NCBI RefSeq assembly: GCF_023229105.1
Contig: NZ_JALNZY010000001.1
Location: 15,669-79,668, forward strand
From: Sulfurimonas sp.
GTDB lineage: Bacteria > Campylobacterota > Campylobacteria > Campylobacterales > Sulfurimonadaceae
Length of the DNA stretch: 64,000 bases
Reading direction: 5' to 3'
Below are positions 8,419-16,584 of this stretch, piece after piece. The notes below the pieces were generated by a model that saw only the letters and a list, made by a program, of their open reading frames with translations, did no database searches and was not told the DNA's origin. The position numbers and the translations under genes were made by a program. Numbering within the stretch: the stretch's first letter is position 1; every line of letters begins with the position of its first letter.

Positions 8419-10482
8419 ATGGAAAATACTCAAACAATAGATAGCGTTTGCACATACTGCGGTGTCGGCTGTGATATAGCCGCACATGTAAAAGATAATA
8501 AAATTCAAAAAATCTTTGCACACAAAGATGGAGTCGTCTCGCAGGGGAAGCTGTGCGTAAAAGGGAAGTACGGATTTGATTTTGTTGACTCAAAAGAGCG
8601 TCTTAGGGCTCCTAGAATAAAAAAGAGTTTCTTAGATAAAAATCCTTCCATAAAGGAGGCGGTAGCATCAGCACTACTTGATTTTGACGATGTTTGGTAT
8701 GAGAGTGATTTGGACAGTGCTACAACCGCTGCTGCCATGAAGCTTAAAGAGATTCAAAAGATGTACGGACGAAAAAGTATAGCTTCTATCGGGGGAGCGA
8801 GAACCTCATGTGAGAGTGCCTATCTTTTTCAAAAATTTACCCGTCACACGCTTAACTCCCCGCATGTAGATAACTGTGCGAGAGTCTGCCACTCACCGAG
8901 CTTAAAAGGGATGCGCACTACCATCGGAGAGGGCGCTGCAACGAACCCTTACAACGACATATATAACTGCGAATTTATGATAGTTATCGGCTCAAATACG
9001 ACAGAGGCACATCCTATTATTGCAAATCGTATTGTTGACATGGCGCAAAAACATGACAATCTAGCTGTTTTTGATGTTAGAGAGATAAAACTCCACCGCT
9101 TTGCAAAATATAAGGCAATTGTGCCTTATGAGGCAAATCTTCTTGTGTTAAATATGCTCGCACATGTCATTATAAGCGAAGAGCTTTATGATGAGAGTTT
9201 TATAGCGGAGCGGACAAAGGGCTTTGCGGAGTTCAAGGAGATGATTTTAAATGATCCTTATGCAGATCCGAAATATTTTGAGAACATTAAAGGGTATGAG
9301 CAGTTAAGCAAGACAATTCCAAAGGTTGCAAGGGAGTATGCGCTTAAGAAATCGATGATTTTTTGGGGACTTGGAATCACTGAACATATAGATGGTTCTT
9401 ATGCGGTTATGGCGATTACGCATCTCGCACTGATGAGTGGAAATATCGGTAAAAGTGGTGCAGGTCTTATGCCGCTTCGTGGGCAGAACAATGTTCAAGG
9501 CGCTTGTGATATGGGAATGCTTCCATATTATGACCCTGATTATCAAGTGCCAAAAGAGGTTGGCTTGATGACTCCGCAGCTTGTGGATGAGATGCTTGAG
9601 GGTCGCTTAAAAGCGGTGCTGAATATCGGAGAGGACTTGACGCATATTCATCCAAATGTAAATAAAGTTGAGGGAGCAATAAGCAACTTAGAGTTTATAA
9701 TGGTGCAAGAGCTTTTTGTAACGGATATTACGGCAAAAGCGGACATCATCATAGGTGTTAAATCAGCGTATGAAAAGACAGGTGTTTACGTAAATGCTAT
9801 GAGAAGACTGCATCTCTCTCAGCCGCTTGTTGAGTCTGATTTGCCTGATGACTGGGAAGTTTTACAACTTCTTGATAATAAAATGGGCGGAAGCAGCGCT
9901 TATAAAAACTCAAACGAAATTTGGGATGAGGTTCGGGAAGTGGCATACCGCCGCTTTAGCGGGGCATCATATATTAGACTTCAAAGGCATAGAAAAAGAG
10001 GGCTTCAGTGGCCTGTTCATACCGAAGATACGCCGATTTTGCATCAGCTAGACTTTAGAACGGAGGACGGTTTAGGCGAATTCCACTATCATCAGTACAA
10101 GTTACGAAACATGGTGCAGGAGATAGTTGAGCAAAAAGATAGAAACTACTATCTTACAACCGGAAGAACGATAGCCATGTACAACAACGCTGCGCAAACA
10201 AAACAAACGCCTAGTTTGGTAGATAGATACGAGGAGGATATTTTGCTTGTAAATAGTGATGACGCGGATGATTTTAGAGGGGAACGTGTCATCTTAAAAA
10301 CAAAAAACGGGCAGACGAAACCGCTAAAGATTAAATTTACGGATAAGGTGGAGCCAAAAACTCTTTTTGTAACATTTCACTATGCAGACTCTAAAATAAA
10401 TGCGCTTTTTGGGGATGAGAGTGATGAGCTGATTTTAACGGCTGCTTTTAAATCTCTAAAAGTTGAAGTAGTAAATCTTTAG
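8419..10482 (+). CDS. Orphan molybdopterin formate dehydrogenase catalytic subunit (Cys type)
   Basis: 687-residue member of the DMSO-reductase family. Cys11, Cys14, Cys18 and Cys46 form the N-terminal [4Fe-4S] site. 'NCARVCHSP' gives Cys157-His158, matching the Sec/Cys-His pair of formate dehydrogenases; the codon is TGC, so this is the cysteine form. 'RGQNNVQGACDMGMLP' (~355) is the usual pterin-binding stretch and a C-terminal molydopterin-binding domain follows (~570-687). There is no Tat signal, so it is cytoplasmic. No FdhB/FdhC or chaperone gene is nearby. Assimilatory nitrate reductase is a less likely alternative because of the Cys-His pair. Confidence 0.75.
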   Translation: MENTQTIDSVCTYCGVGCDIAAHVKDNKIQKIFAHKDGVVSQGKLCVKGKYGFDFVDSKERLRAPRIKKSFLDKNPSIKEAVASALLDFDDVWYESDLDSATTAAAMKLKEIQKMYGRKSIASIGGARTSCESAYLFQKFTRHTLNSPHVDNCARVCHSPSLKGMRTTIGEGAATNPYNDIYNCEFMIVIGSNTTEAHPIIANRIVDMAQKHDNLAVFDVREIKLHRFAKYKAIVPYEANLLVLNMLAHVIISEELYDESFIAERTKGFAEFKEMILNDPYADPKYFENIKGYEQLSKTIPKVAREYALKKSMIFWGLGITEHIDGSYAVMAITHLALMSGNIGKSGAGLMPLRGQNNVQGACDMGMLPYYDPDYQVPKEVGLMTPQLVDEMLEGRLKAVLNIGEDLTHIHPNVNKVEGAISNLEFIMVQELFVTDITAKADIIIGVKSAYEKTGVYVNAMRRLHLSQPLVESDLPDDWEVLQLLDNKMGGSSAYKNSNEIWDEVREVAYRRFSGASYIRLQRHRKRGLQWPVHTEDTPILHQLDFRTEDGLGEFHYHQYKLRNMVQEIVEQKDRNYYLTTGRTIAMYNNAAQTKQTPSLVDRYEEDILLVNSDDADDFRGERVILKTKNGQTKPLKIKFTDKVEPKTLFVTFHYADSKINALFGDESDELILTAAFKSLKVEVVNL

Positions 10483-10812
10483 ATGAGCAGGGCTAAAGGG
10501 AATTTTGCAGAGGATAAAGCTTGCGAATTTCTTATAGATGCTGGATTTAGCGTTGTAGAGAGAAATTTTTACTCCCGTTTTGGCGAGATAGATATCATCG
10601 CTATCAAAGGGAATGTTTTGCACTTTATAGAGGTTAAGAGCGGTCTTGATTATGAGAGTGCGGTTTATAATATCACAAAAAGCAAGCTCTCTAAAATCAT
10701 AAAAACGGCACATGTTTATATGAAAAGGAGCTCTTTAGATGTGGATTTTGTTTTTGATGCTTTGATTGTTGTGGATGCAAAGATAGAGTTTATAGAGAAC
10801 ATTACGCTCTAA
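10483..10812 (+). CDS. YraN/UPF0102 family predicted nuclease
   Basis: 109 residues with the PD-(D/E)XK-like core of UPF0102: 'GNFAEDKACEFL', then 'RFGEIDIIAIKGNVLHFIEVKS' split here by the Glu-Ile-Asp and Glu-Val-Lys catalytic-type residues. Proteins of this family resemble Holliday-junction-resolving nucleases, but their role in vivo is unsettled. The start follows the fdh stop directly. It is convergent with the thioredoxin-like gene with only 2 bases between stops and I see no terminator hairpin there. Confidence 0.8.
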   Translation: MSRAKGNFAEDKACEFLIDAGFSVVERNFYSRFGEIDIIAIKGNVLHFIEVKSGLDYESAVYNITKSKLSKIIKTAHVYMKRSSLDVDFVFDALIVVDAKIEFIENITL

Positions 10813-10814
10813 GG

Positions 10815-11204
10815 TTATTTTTTTAAATCTACCTCTTCAAGGAGATTTAAAAATCCATCAACCTCTCTGCTTCCGTTGTCGGCGTGTATTATCTCGCCCC
10901 TATTTGTTAAGAAGTAGTGTCTAGGCACACCTTGGGTTTTAAACCTTTTTGGTATCTGATGCTTGTCTCTTGAGAGATATAAAAGCACATACTCCTCTTG
11001 AAGCCTATCTATAACCTCTTTTTTTGAGAGCGTCAACTCCTTAAATCTATCACACCATCTGCATACATCAGCACCTATAAAAAGATAGACTCCCTTGTTC
11101 TGTTTTTGAGCTTGTTGGAGTGCTTTATCGTAGTCGTTAAGCCAATTAAGTTCAGCACTATAGAGAGTTGCAAGAAGTGTAAACAGGAGTGCAAAAAGTT
11201 TCAT
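10815..11204 (-). CDS. Periplasmic thioredoxin-fold protein (CRWC)
   Basis: 129 residues with a signal peptide (cleavage near Ala17) and a redox motif Cys48-Arg-Trp-Cys51. The cis-proline side of the fold is visible as 'GVPRHYFL' (~92). This resembles single-domain SoxW/DUF255-like thioredoxins that act in the periplasm, reducing disulfides or heme-attachment cysteines. It is transcribed away from the aldehyde dehydrogenase gene. Its place near the cytochrome clusters could mean a role in keeping apocytochrome CXXCH motifs reduced, but that is only a guess. Confidence 0.7.
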   Translation of the reverse strand: MKLFALLFTLLATLYSAELNWLNDYDKALQQAQKQNKGVYLFIGADVCRWCDRFKELTLSKKEVIDRLQEEYVLLYLSRDKHQIPKRFKTQGVPRHYFLTNRGEIIHADNGSREVDGFLNLLEEVDLKK

Positions 11205-11238
11205 GTTATTTGTAAAGACCTAAGAAATTATTTTTCAC

Positions 11239-11244
11239 TATAAT
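11239..11244 (+). promoter_or_regulatory. -10 box of the aldehyde dehydrogenase gene
   Basis: TATAAT 40 bases before the ATG at 11284, preceded by a T-rich stretch as is usual for sigma-70 promoters in this group. A ribosome site (CAGGAG) follows. Confidence 0.5.
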
Positions 11245-11283
11245 AACACAAGAATAAAAATAAAATAGAGCAGGAGAGTTTTT

Positions 11284-12699
11284 ATGGTTGCAAATATATT
11301 TTTTGGCTCAAAAGAAGTATCAAGAAAAGAGATGACGTATAGAGTGAGTCCATACAGCAAAGAGGTCGTCTCCTCGGCGGTAATTTGTAGCGCTGATGAT
11401 GCAAATAAAGCACTGCTTATCGCCAAAGAAGCTTCAAAGGAGGCTAGAAAAACTACAATAGCGCAGAGATGCGACTGGCTTTTAGATGTTGCTAAAAAAT
11501 TAAAAGAAAATAGAGAGGATATAGCAAAAACCATTACCGATGAGGTAGGAAAACCCATCGTTTTTGCCAGAGTAGAAGTTGATAGATGCATAGAGACCAT
11601 AACAATTTCTGCCGAGACTATGCGAACTATGCATGGGGAGACGATTAACACTGATGCTATGAGAAGCGGTAAAAAAACGACAGCCTTTTTTATACGCGAG
11701 AGTGCGGGGGTTGTTGTGGCAATTACTCCTTTTAACTTTCCGCTAAATTTAGTGGCGCACAAACTGGCTCCTGCTTTAGCGGCAGGAAATGCAGTTGTGT
11801 TAAAACCGACTCCCGAGGCCCCACTTACCGCCTATAAATTTGCAAAACTATTTATAGAGAGTGAGTATGCGATAAAAGATGCTCTTAGCGTTGTTTATGG
11901 TGATGCTGAGGTAGGTAGTGCGCTTATTACAAGCGAGATACCACGGGTTATAAGCTTTACGGGCAGCGTTGCTGTCGGTAATATTATTGCAAAGAGTGCC
12001 GGAATTAAAAAAATCTCTCTTGAGCTTGGAGGAAATGCCGCGACTTATATTGATGAGAGTGCGGATTTGGATTTGGCGGCTTCAAGATGTGCTATCGGCG
12101 CATTTGTAAACTCTGGGCAGGTCTGCATCTCGCTTCAGCGCATCTATGTCAATGCAAAAATATATGATGAGTTTGCGCAAAAGATGGCAGAGCAAACAAA
12201 AAAACTCGTTGTCGGTTCTCCTTATGAGGAGGATACTTTTATGGGTCCGCTTATTGATGATGAGGCGTGCAAGAGGGCTATGAGTTGGGTAGAGAGTGCC
12301 ATAAAAGAGGGAGCAACCGCTATGCTCTCTCCAAAGATAGAGGGGCGGCTTTTTTACCCATGTATTATGAGCGAGGTTCGAGATGATATGGCGATTGTTT
12401 GTGAGGAAGTTTTTGCACCGATAGTCTCTTTGATTAGAGTTGAGAGTTTTGATGATGCGCTTGTGCGTATGAACAACTCTCCTTACGGGCTTCAATTTTC
12501 AATCTTCACAAATGATTTGAGTCTTACAAAAAGAGCAATCTACGAACTTGACGCAGGAGGAGTGGTAATTAACGACATACCGACTCTGCGTTTTGATATT
12601 CAACCTTATGGCGGAGTGAAACTTAGTGGTGTGGGACGAGAGGGGCCGCGCTTTGCTATAGAAGAGATGAGTGAGATAAAAAGTATTGTTATCTGCTGA
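11284..12699 (+). CDS. NAD(P)-dependent aldehyde dehydrogenase
   Basis: 471 residues, full-length ALDH superfamily. Catalytic Cys281 lies in 'NSGQVCISLQ', general base Glu247 in 'LELGGNAA', and the oxyanion Asn in 'TPFNFPLN' (~153). 'FTGSVAVG' (~226) is the cofactor loop. The Cys context (GQVCIS) is closest to lactaldehyde/CALDH-type enzymes, but substrate cannot be read from sequence; succinate semialdehyde and glyceraldehyde-3-phosphate are alternatives. It is a single gene with its own promoter, ahead of the cytochrome cluster. Confidence 0.8.
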   Translation: MVANIFFGSKEVSRKEMTYRVSPYSKEVVSSAVICSADDANKALLIAKEASKEARKTTIAQRCDWLLDVAKKLKENREDIAKTITDEVGKPIVFARVEVDRCIETITISAETMRTMHGETINTDAMRSGKKTTAFFIRESAGVVVAITPFNFPLNLVAHKLAPALAAGNAVVLKPTPEAPLTAYKFAKLFIESEYAIKDALSVVYGDAEVGSALITSEIPRVISFTGSVAVGNIIAKSAGIKKISLELGGNAATYIDESADLDLAASRCAIGAFVNSGQVCISLQRIYVNAKIYDEFAQKMAEQTKKLVVGSPYEEDTFMGPLIDDEACKRAMSWVESAIKEGATAMLSPKIEGRLFYPCIMSEVRDDMAIVCEEVFAPIVSLIRVESFDDALVRMNNSPYGLQFSIFTNDLSLTKRAIYELDAGGVVINDIPTLRFDIQPYGGVKLSGVGREGPRFAIEEMSEIKSIVIC

Positions 12700-12793
12700 A
12701 AATAAGAGAAGTAATGTTACAAAAATACTAAAAGTAAAAATATTCATTTTGTAATATAAAATCTTAAATCCGTTAAAAAAGTCTCATTTAATA

Positions 12794-12817
12794 CATTTTA
12801 AAATTAAATTTAAAATG
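12794..12817. repeat. AT-rich perfect inverted repeat
   Basis: CATTTTAAA and TTTAAAATG separated by 6 bases, between the aldehyde dehydrogenase gene and the cytochrome cluster. It could be an operator or a weak terminator; there is no T run after it. The rest of this 293-base gap (12700-12992) holds only the promoter below. Confidence 0.35.
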
Positions 12818-12942
12818 CCTAAAATAAGGGATATACAGGAAAAATTAAGTCTGTACAATTATTTAATAGAAGGTACAAAAACAGTGCAAAAAGATGAAAA
12901 AAAAAGATGATAAATTCATATTAAAATTAGAAAAAGTTATGA

Positions 12943-12948
12943 TATAAT
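12943..12948 (+). promoter_or_regulatory. -10 box of cytochrome cluster 1
   Basis: TATAAT within GATATAATCGG, 45 bases before the first cytochrome start. No good -35 is seen, as usual in this lineage. A ribosome site (AGGGAG) precedes the ATG at 12993. Confidence 0.55.
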
Positions 12949-12992
12949 CGGACACAGTATAACTAAAATAACTAAAACAAGGGAGCTTTTAG

Positions 12993-13343
12993 ATGAAAAA
13001 AACAATAGTAGGCTTATCGATTTCAACACTTTTTTTGTGTAATATTTGGGCTCAAGATATAAGTGCCCAAAGAGGTCAAGTGATATTTGAAACAAAAGGG
13101 TGTGTGACATGTCATAAAGATGATATAGATACAATCGGGCCATCATTGTCTACAATTGCCAGAGAGTATCTAGGAAAAGAGAGAGAACTTCTCTCTTATC
13201 TTAGAGGACAGGCACCGGCTATTATTGATCCTGCGCGTGCACCGGTTATGGATCCGCAACTTGTAAAAATCAGGTCGCTTTTTGATCCGGATATGCAAGC
13301 GCTTACAATGTACATCATTTCTGCAAACGACAGACCGTTTTAA
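12993..13343 (+). CDS. Monoheme class I cytochrome c
   Basis: 116 residues: a signal peptide (cleavage after 'NIWA' near residue 20), one CXXCH (CVTCH, ~37) close to the mature N-terminus, and Met residues near 'APVMDP' and 'DMQALTMYI' that could be the sixth heme ligand. This is the pattern of small periplasmic electron shuttles of the c551/c552 type. It is the first gene of cluster 1, 28 bases before the 12-heme gene, so it is a natural soluble donor or acceptor for the multiheme proteins. Confidence 0.8.
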   Translation: MKKTIVGLSISTLFLCNIWAQDISAQRGQVIFETKGCVTCHKDDIDTIGPSLSTIAREYLGKERELLSYLRGQAPAIIDPARAPVMDPQLVKIRSLFDPDMQALTMYIISANDRPF

Positions 13344-13371
13344 TAAATAGTGAGGAAAGAGAAAAATAAAT

Positions 13372-14556
13372 ATGAAATATAGCTGGTTTTTTATATTAAA
13401 GATAGTAGTTGTCATGCTATCTGTTAGTGTCTTCGCACAAGGAGCTGTTTTAACAGATGCTGAGAAGTTTTACGGCACAGAACTCAAAGCATCAAAAAAA
13501 GTTCAGCACCCTCCTTTTGAGTGGGGTGACTGTACTGTTTGTCATACGGACGCAAAGGGGGAAGGAGCTCTTATTATGGATCCTCCTGAGTTATGTGCTA
13601 TGTGTCATGAAGCAAAAGACACCAAAGCATTTATTCATGGTCCGGTAGCAGCAGGTGCATGTACAGCTTGCCATAATCCACATGAATCAGATAATGCAAA
13701 ATTATTAACAGCATCTAGTATAAATGAGCTTTGTGTTTCATGTCATCAAGCTAAAGATGAGTTTATGCGCAATACCGCAAATATCCACTCGCCAGTAAAA
13801 GATCAGTGTATTAATTGCCATGACCCCCATACCGAGGATCATCAGTATCAATTAAAAGCCGATGGTAAAAAAGATCTCTGTGTTATGTGCCATGTCGATA
13901 AAGAAGTTTGGACAAGCACGGTAACAGATAAGCACGGCGCACTTGATAGACCTAGAAAGTGTTTAGAGTGTCATGATGCGCATGGCTCAGAGGTGCCGAT
14001 GAATTTGATTAAAAATACTTCAAAAGAGCTCTGTTTGTCATGTCACAGCGAATCATTAACAAGAGATGAAGACGGTAGTAAGATTCTAAATATAGGAAAA
14101 CATCTTGAAAATAATCCTGACTGGCATGGTCCTATTCTCTGGGGAGATTGTGCAGCATGTCACAATCCGCATGGTTCAAATAACTTAAGAATGTTGAACA
14201 AGCCGTTCCCTAGAACTTTCTATGATAAGTTTGAAGAGGATAACTATATCTGTTTTCAGTGCCATGAAAAAGAGAAGATTATGGATGCCAATACAACAAC
14301 AGCGACAAATTTTAGAAACGGCTCAAACAATATGCACTTTGTACATGTAAACAAAGAAAAAGGTCGCTCTTGCCGAGCTTGTCATGATTTCCATGGTACA
14401 AAAGAGTATCCGCACCACTTAAGAGCAAAGACGAAGTTTGGTAAGATAAACTTCCCTATTCGTTTCATTGAAACGGAAAACGGCGGTTCATGTGCACCTG
14501 CCTGCCACGCTCGCCGTCACTATGACAGAGCAACGCCAAAAGTTAACCTTAAATAA
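13372..14556 (+). CDS. Dodecaheme c-type cytochrome (doubled-CXXCH type)
   Basis: 394 residues with a signal peptide (cleavage near 'VFAQG', ~23). There are 11 CXXCH motifs and a twelfth C-terminal site of the form CX3CH (Cys374-Ala-Pro-Ala-Cys378-His379). Many motifs run CxxCHxxH or CHNPH, typical of doubled-CXXCH cytochromes with bis-His hemes. There is no membrane anchor after the signal, so it is periplasmic or exported. It is a paralogue of the 506-residue protein of cluster 2, including the odd last motif. The gene abuts the octaheme gene (1 base). Confidence 0.85.
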   Translation: MKYSWFFILKIVVVMLSVSVFAQGAVLTDAEKFYGTELKASKKVQHPPFEWGDCTVCHTDAKGEGALIMDPPELCAMCHEAKDTKAFIHGPVAAGACTACHNPHESDNAKLLTASSINELCVSCHQAKDEFMRNTANIHSPVKDQCINCHDPHTEDHQYQLKADGKKDLCVMCHVDKEVWTSTVTDKHGALDRPRKCLECHDAHGSEVPMNLIKNTSKELCLSCHSESLTRDEDGSKILNIGKHLENNPDWHGPILWGDCAACHNPHGSNNLRMLNKPFPRTFYDKFEEDNYICFQCHEKEKIMDANTTTATNFRNGSNNMHFVHVNKEKGRSCRACHDFHGTKEYPHHLRAKTKFGKINFPIRFIETENGGSCAPACHARRHYDRATPKVNLK

Positions 14557-14557
14557 A

Positions 14558-15583
14558 ATGAGTTTTAAATTTATATACTTATTTCTCTTGTTATTTACCA
14601 CAATAAGTGGTAATGCGCAAGAGATATCTTCCTTAATACTTCAGCCTCAAGATAAAACACGTTATATTGGAGAGAGCAGCACTTTTGTAATAAATGCTAC
14701 GCTTAAAGAGGCAGACTATATAGTTATAGAGCAAAGTGATATAACTACGACATTAGAAATAAAACCGCAAAAAGATACATACTGTAAAACAATTAACCTC
14801 AATCCGGGAGAAAACACTGTTTTTGTTACTCTTTACAAGGATGCAAAACCTATAGGTAAAAGTAGTAGAGTGCTCTATTTTCTTTCAGAACTTTTTGAGG
14901 GAGTTGATGAATATGAGCTTGATGAGTACAAGATAAGATTTTTTCATCAGGATGCCAAAGAGAAGAAGTGTGCCTCATGTCACAATATGACATCAAATAT
15001 TCCAACGAATAATGAAGCTCTTGAAGATGTGACAAAAACCACATGTTATGAGTGTCACAACAGCATGATAAGTACAAAAAACACACATGCTCCAGCTGCC
15101 AACTGGCTTTGCATCAATTGCCATAATGGAAAATTTGGCGAGTATAATATGCAAGATAAAGGCGCTTCAAAATACTTAGTAGCAGATCCAGTGGCAAAAA
15201 CTTGTGCAGAGTGTCACGAGGATGTTAAAGAGTGGGAAGAGAGTAAATTTGGACATGGTCCTGTGAATGATGGAAGATGTGAGAGGTGTCATAACCCACA
15301 CGGCTCAGACAACGAGTTTTTTCTAAGAAAATCAATCTGGGAGTTGTGCACTACATGTCATGCTGAAAAATCAAATGGACAACATGTTACATCAGCTATA
15401 GGTTTTGGTGCACCGAATAAAAGTGGAGGACATCCAACAAGAGATAGAGAAGACCCTGCACGTCCCGGAAGAGAACTTACTTGTAGCGGATGCCATAACC
15501 CGCACGGTTCCGGCGGAATATCTCTGTTAAGAATGAAGGGAACTATGCCTTATGGCGTATGTCAAAGATGCCACAAGAAGTAA
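14558..15583 (+). CDS. Octaheme cytochrome with N-terminal beta domain
   Basis: 341 residues from the ATG at 14558, chosen over an earlier in-frame ATG because it gives a proper signal peptide ('FIYLFLLLFTTISGNAQ') and avoids overlap with the upstream gene. Residues ~20-125 form an Ig-like beta domain ending 'NLNPGENTVFVTLYKD'; then come eight CXXCH motifs, the last at the very C-terminus (CQRCHKK). The same domain order occurs in two cluster 2 genes. The beta domain probably docks the cytochrome to a partner; electron-transfer role is inferred from hemes and context. Confidence 0.8.
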   Translation: MSFKFIYLFLLLFTTISGNAQEISSLILQPQDKTRYIGESSTFVINATLKEADYIVIEQSDITTTLEIKPQKDTYCKTINLNPGENTVFVTLYKDAKPIGKSSRVLYFLSELFEGVDEYELDEYKIRFFHQDAKEKKCASCHNMTSNIPTNNEALEDVTKTTCYECHNSMISTKNTHAPAANWLCINCHNGKFGEYNMQDKGASKYLVADPVAKTCAECHEDVKEWEESKFGHGPVNDGRCERCHNPHGSDNEFFLRKSIWELCTTCHAEKSNGQHVTSAIGFGAPNKSGGHPTRDREDPARPGRELTCSGCHNPHGSGGISLLRMKGTMPYGVCQRCHKK

Positions 15584-15599
15584 ACAAACAGTTATTCTT

Positions 15600-15616
15600 A
15601 TCACAAAAATATCACA
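15600..15616 (+). promoter_or_regulatory. Direct-repeat motif shared by both cytochrome clusters (copy 1)
   Basis: ATCACAAAAATATCACA: two ATCACA half-sites 11 bases apart. A copy with one mismatch lies upstream of cluster 2 (30534-30550). Spacing of one helical turn fits a response-regulator or other tandem-binding activator. Confidence 0.5.
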
Positions 15617-15651
15617 ATATTACAATTTATCTATATTTTTGTTACAAAAAG

Positions 15652-15668
15652 TGACTTGATATAAGTCA
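15652..15668. promoter_or_regulatory. FNR-like dyad or weak terminator upstream of the OmcE-like gene
   Basis: TGACTT-GATAT-AAGTCA. Read as TTGAT-N4-GTCAA (15656-15669) it is one base off the FNR/CRP consensus TTGATN4ATCAA, about 67 bases before the predicted start site. A T7 run follows 6 bases later, so a terminator of the octaheme gene is also possible. Confidence 0.4.
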
Positions 15669-15714
15669 AAGTGATTTTTTTCTCTCTTTTAATCATGTTT
15701 AATTTAGATTTAGT

Positions 15715-15720
15715 TATACT
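15715..15720 (+). promoter_or_regulatory. -10 box of the OmcE-like gene
   Basis: TATACT 54 bases before the ATG at 15775. A strong ribosome site (GGGAAGGAG) follows, the best in this region, fitting a highly made protein. Confidence 0.45.
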
Positions 15721-15774
15721 TGTACTAGAAAATAGTATTACAAAAAATTATATACTATTAGGGAAGGAGACAAA

Positions 15775-16518
15775 ATGATTAGTAATAAAATCAAAGTTAT
15801 TCTGTTTGCATCAATGTTAGGTGCCTCGTCTGTATTTGCTGGTCCGATTAGTGGTAGTCCGCATGACTTGTCCGCTCTTGCTGGATTAGATAGTTCAACT
15901 GCTGACAATGGGGAGATATGTGTATATTGTCATACGCCTCACGCGGCAAACTCCGCTTTTACAGGTGCGCCTTTGTGGAACAAGGCTACTCCAGCGGGAA
16001 CATTTGATATGTATGGTGCAACAATAGCAGGAACAAATACAGAGGCAGCTCCGGCGAGTCCGTCTTTAGCATGCCTTAGCTGTCATGATGGTGTTAGTGC
16101 GATAGACTCTATTGTAAATGCACCCGGTTCTGGTATGAAATCAGTAACTGGATCTAAAGACATAGTAACTGGTCTTGCGACTCAGTATGGCGGGAACATA
16201 GGTGGTCCGCTAAATGCTACGACTACGGGTAACCCTGATTTGACAAACGATCATCCTGTATCGATTATATATACAGAGGGTAAAGCTGGACTTAGAGCGA
16301 CTACTGTAAATCTTGCAACACTAGGTGATAATATTGCTTGGTTGGGTGCTACAACTATTGGAGATTTGCTTCGCGGGCCTACAAATGATCAAGTAGAGTG
16401 CGGTAGTTGTCATGATCCACATAACGGTGGAAATGATCAAGCAACAGCTACTGAAGTTAACTTCCTTCGCCATACAAATAAAAACAGCTACCTTTGTCTA
16501 GGTTGCCACAATAAATAA
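15775..16518 (+). CDS. OmcE-like tetraheme cytochrome, candidate nanowire subunit
   Basis: 247 residues with a signal peptide (cleavage after Ala22). Four CXXCH motifs: Cys49-His53, Cys100-His104, Cys209-His213, Cys241-His245. Five other His (30, 56, 160, 216, 233) can give four bis-His hemes. Landmarks 'SPHDLS', 'CHTPHAAN...PLWN', 'CLSCHDG', 'NDHPVS' and 'CGSCHDPH' follow the order I recall for Geobacter OmcE, whose subunits polymerise into heme wires with an N-terminal His reaching the next subunit; His30 would fit. Low in charged residues, rich in Ala/Gly/Thr, as for a secreted filament protein. Homology call is from pattern recognition, not alignment. Confidence 0.7.
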   Translation: MISNKIKVILFASMLGASSVFAGPISGSPHDLSALAGLDSSTADNGEICVYCHTPHAANSAFTGAPLWNKATPAGTFDMYGATIAGTNTEAAPASPSLACLSCHDGVSAIDSIVNAPGSGMKSVTGSKDIVTGLATQYGGNIGGPLNATTTGNPDLTNDHPVSIIYTEGKAGLRATTVNLATLGDNIAWLGATTIGDLLRGPTNDQVECGSCHDPHNGGNDQATATEVNFLRHTNKNSYLCLGCHNK

Positions 16519-16522
16519 TATT

Positions 16523-16549
16523 CAGTAGAGAGGTTCTTCCTCCCTGCTG
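16523..16549 (+). terminator. Hairpin after the OmcE-like gene
   Basis: CAGTAGAGAGG and CCTCCCTGCTG around a TTCTT loop: 11 pairs with one mismatch and one wobble, followed by a pyrimidine-rich stretch. It sits 4 bases after the stop, so most transcripts should end here. Confidence 0.6.
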
Positions 16550-16578
16550 TCTTCATTTTCCCATTATACTTTCTTTGT

Positions 16579-16584
16579 TATAAT
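16579..16584 (+). promoter_or_regulatory. -10 box of the NHL/PPIase/porin operon
   Basis: TATAAT in TTGTTATAATGC, 33 bases before the ATG at 16617. Together with the hairpin before it, this separates expression of the secretion genes from the filament gene. Confidence 0.6.

Noticed and set aside
8884..8895. Possible selenocysteine site in the formate dehydrogenase.
   Set aside because: The codon at the active site is TGC, not TGA, and the frame is open throughout, so this is the cysteine form.
11238..11762. Long open frame (174 codons) on the minus strand under the aldehyde dehydrogenase gene.
   Set aside because: It is fully antisense to a clear gene; the translation is Ser/Leu/Ala-rich and low in complexity, as expected for a shadow frame.
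12082..12495. Minus-strand frame of 137 codons in the aldehyde dehydrogenase gene.
   Set aside because: Overlaps the catalytic Cys region of the real gene and has no features of its own.
14468..14557. Earlier in-frame ATG for the octaheme gene at 14468.
   Set aside because: It would overlap the dodecaheme gene by 90 bases and put a charged stretch ahead of the signal peptide; ATG 14558 is better.
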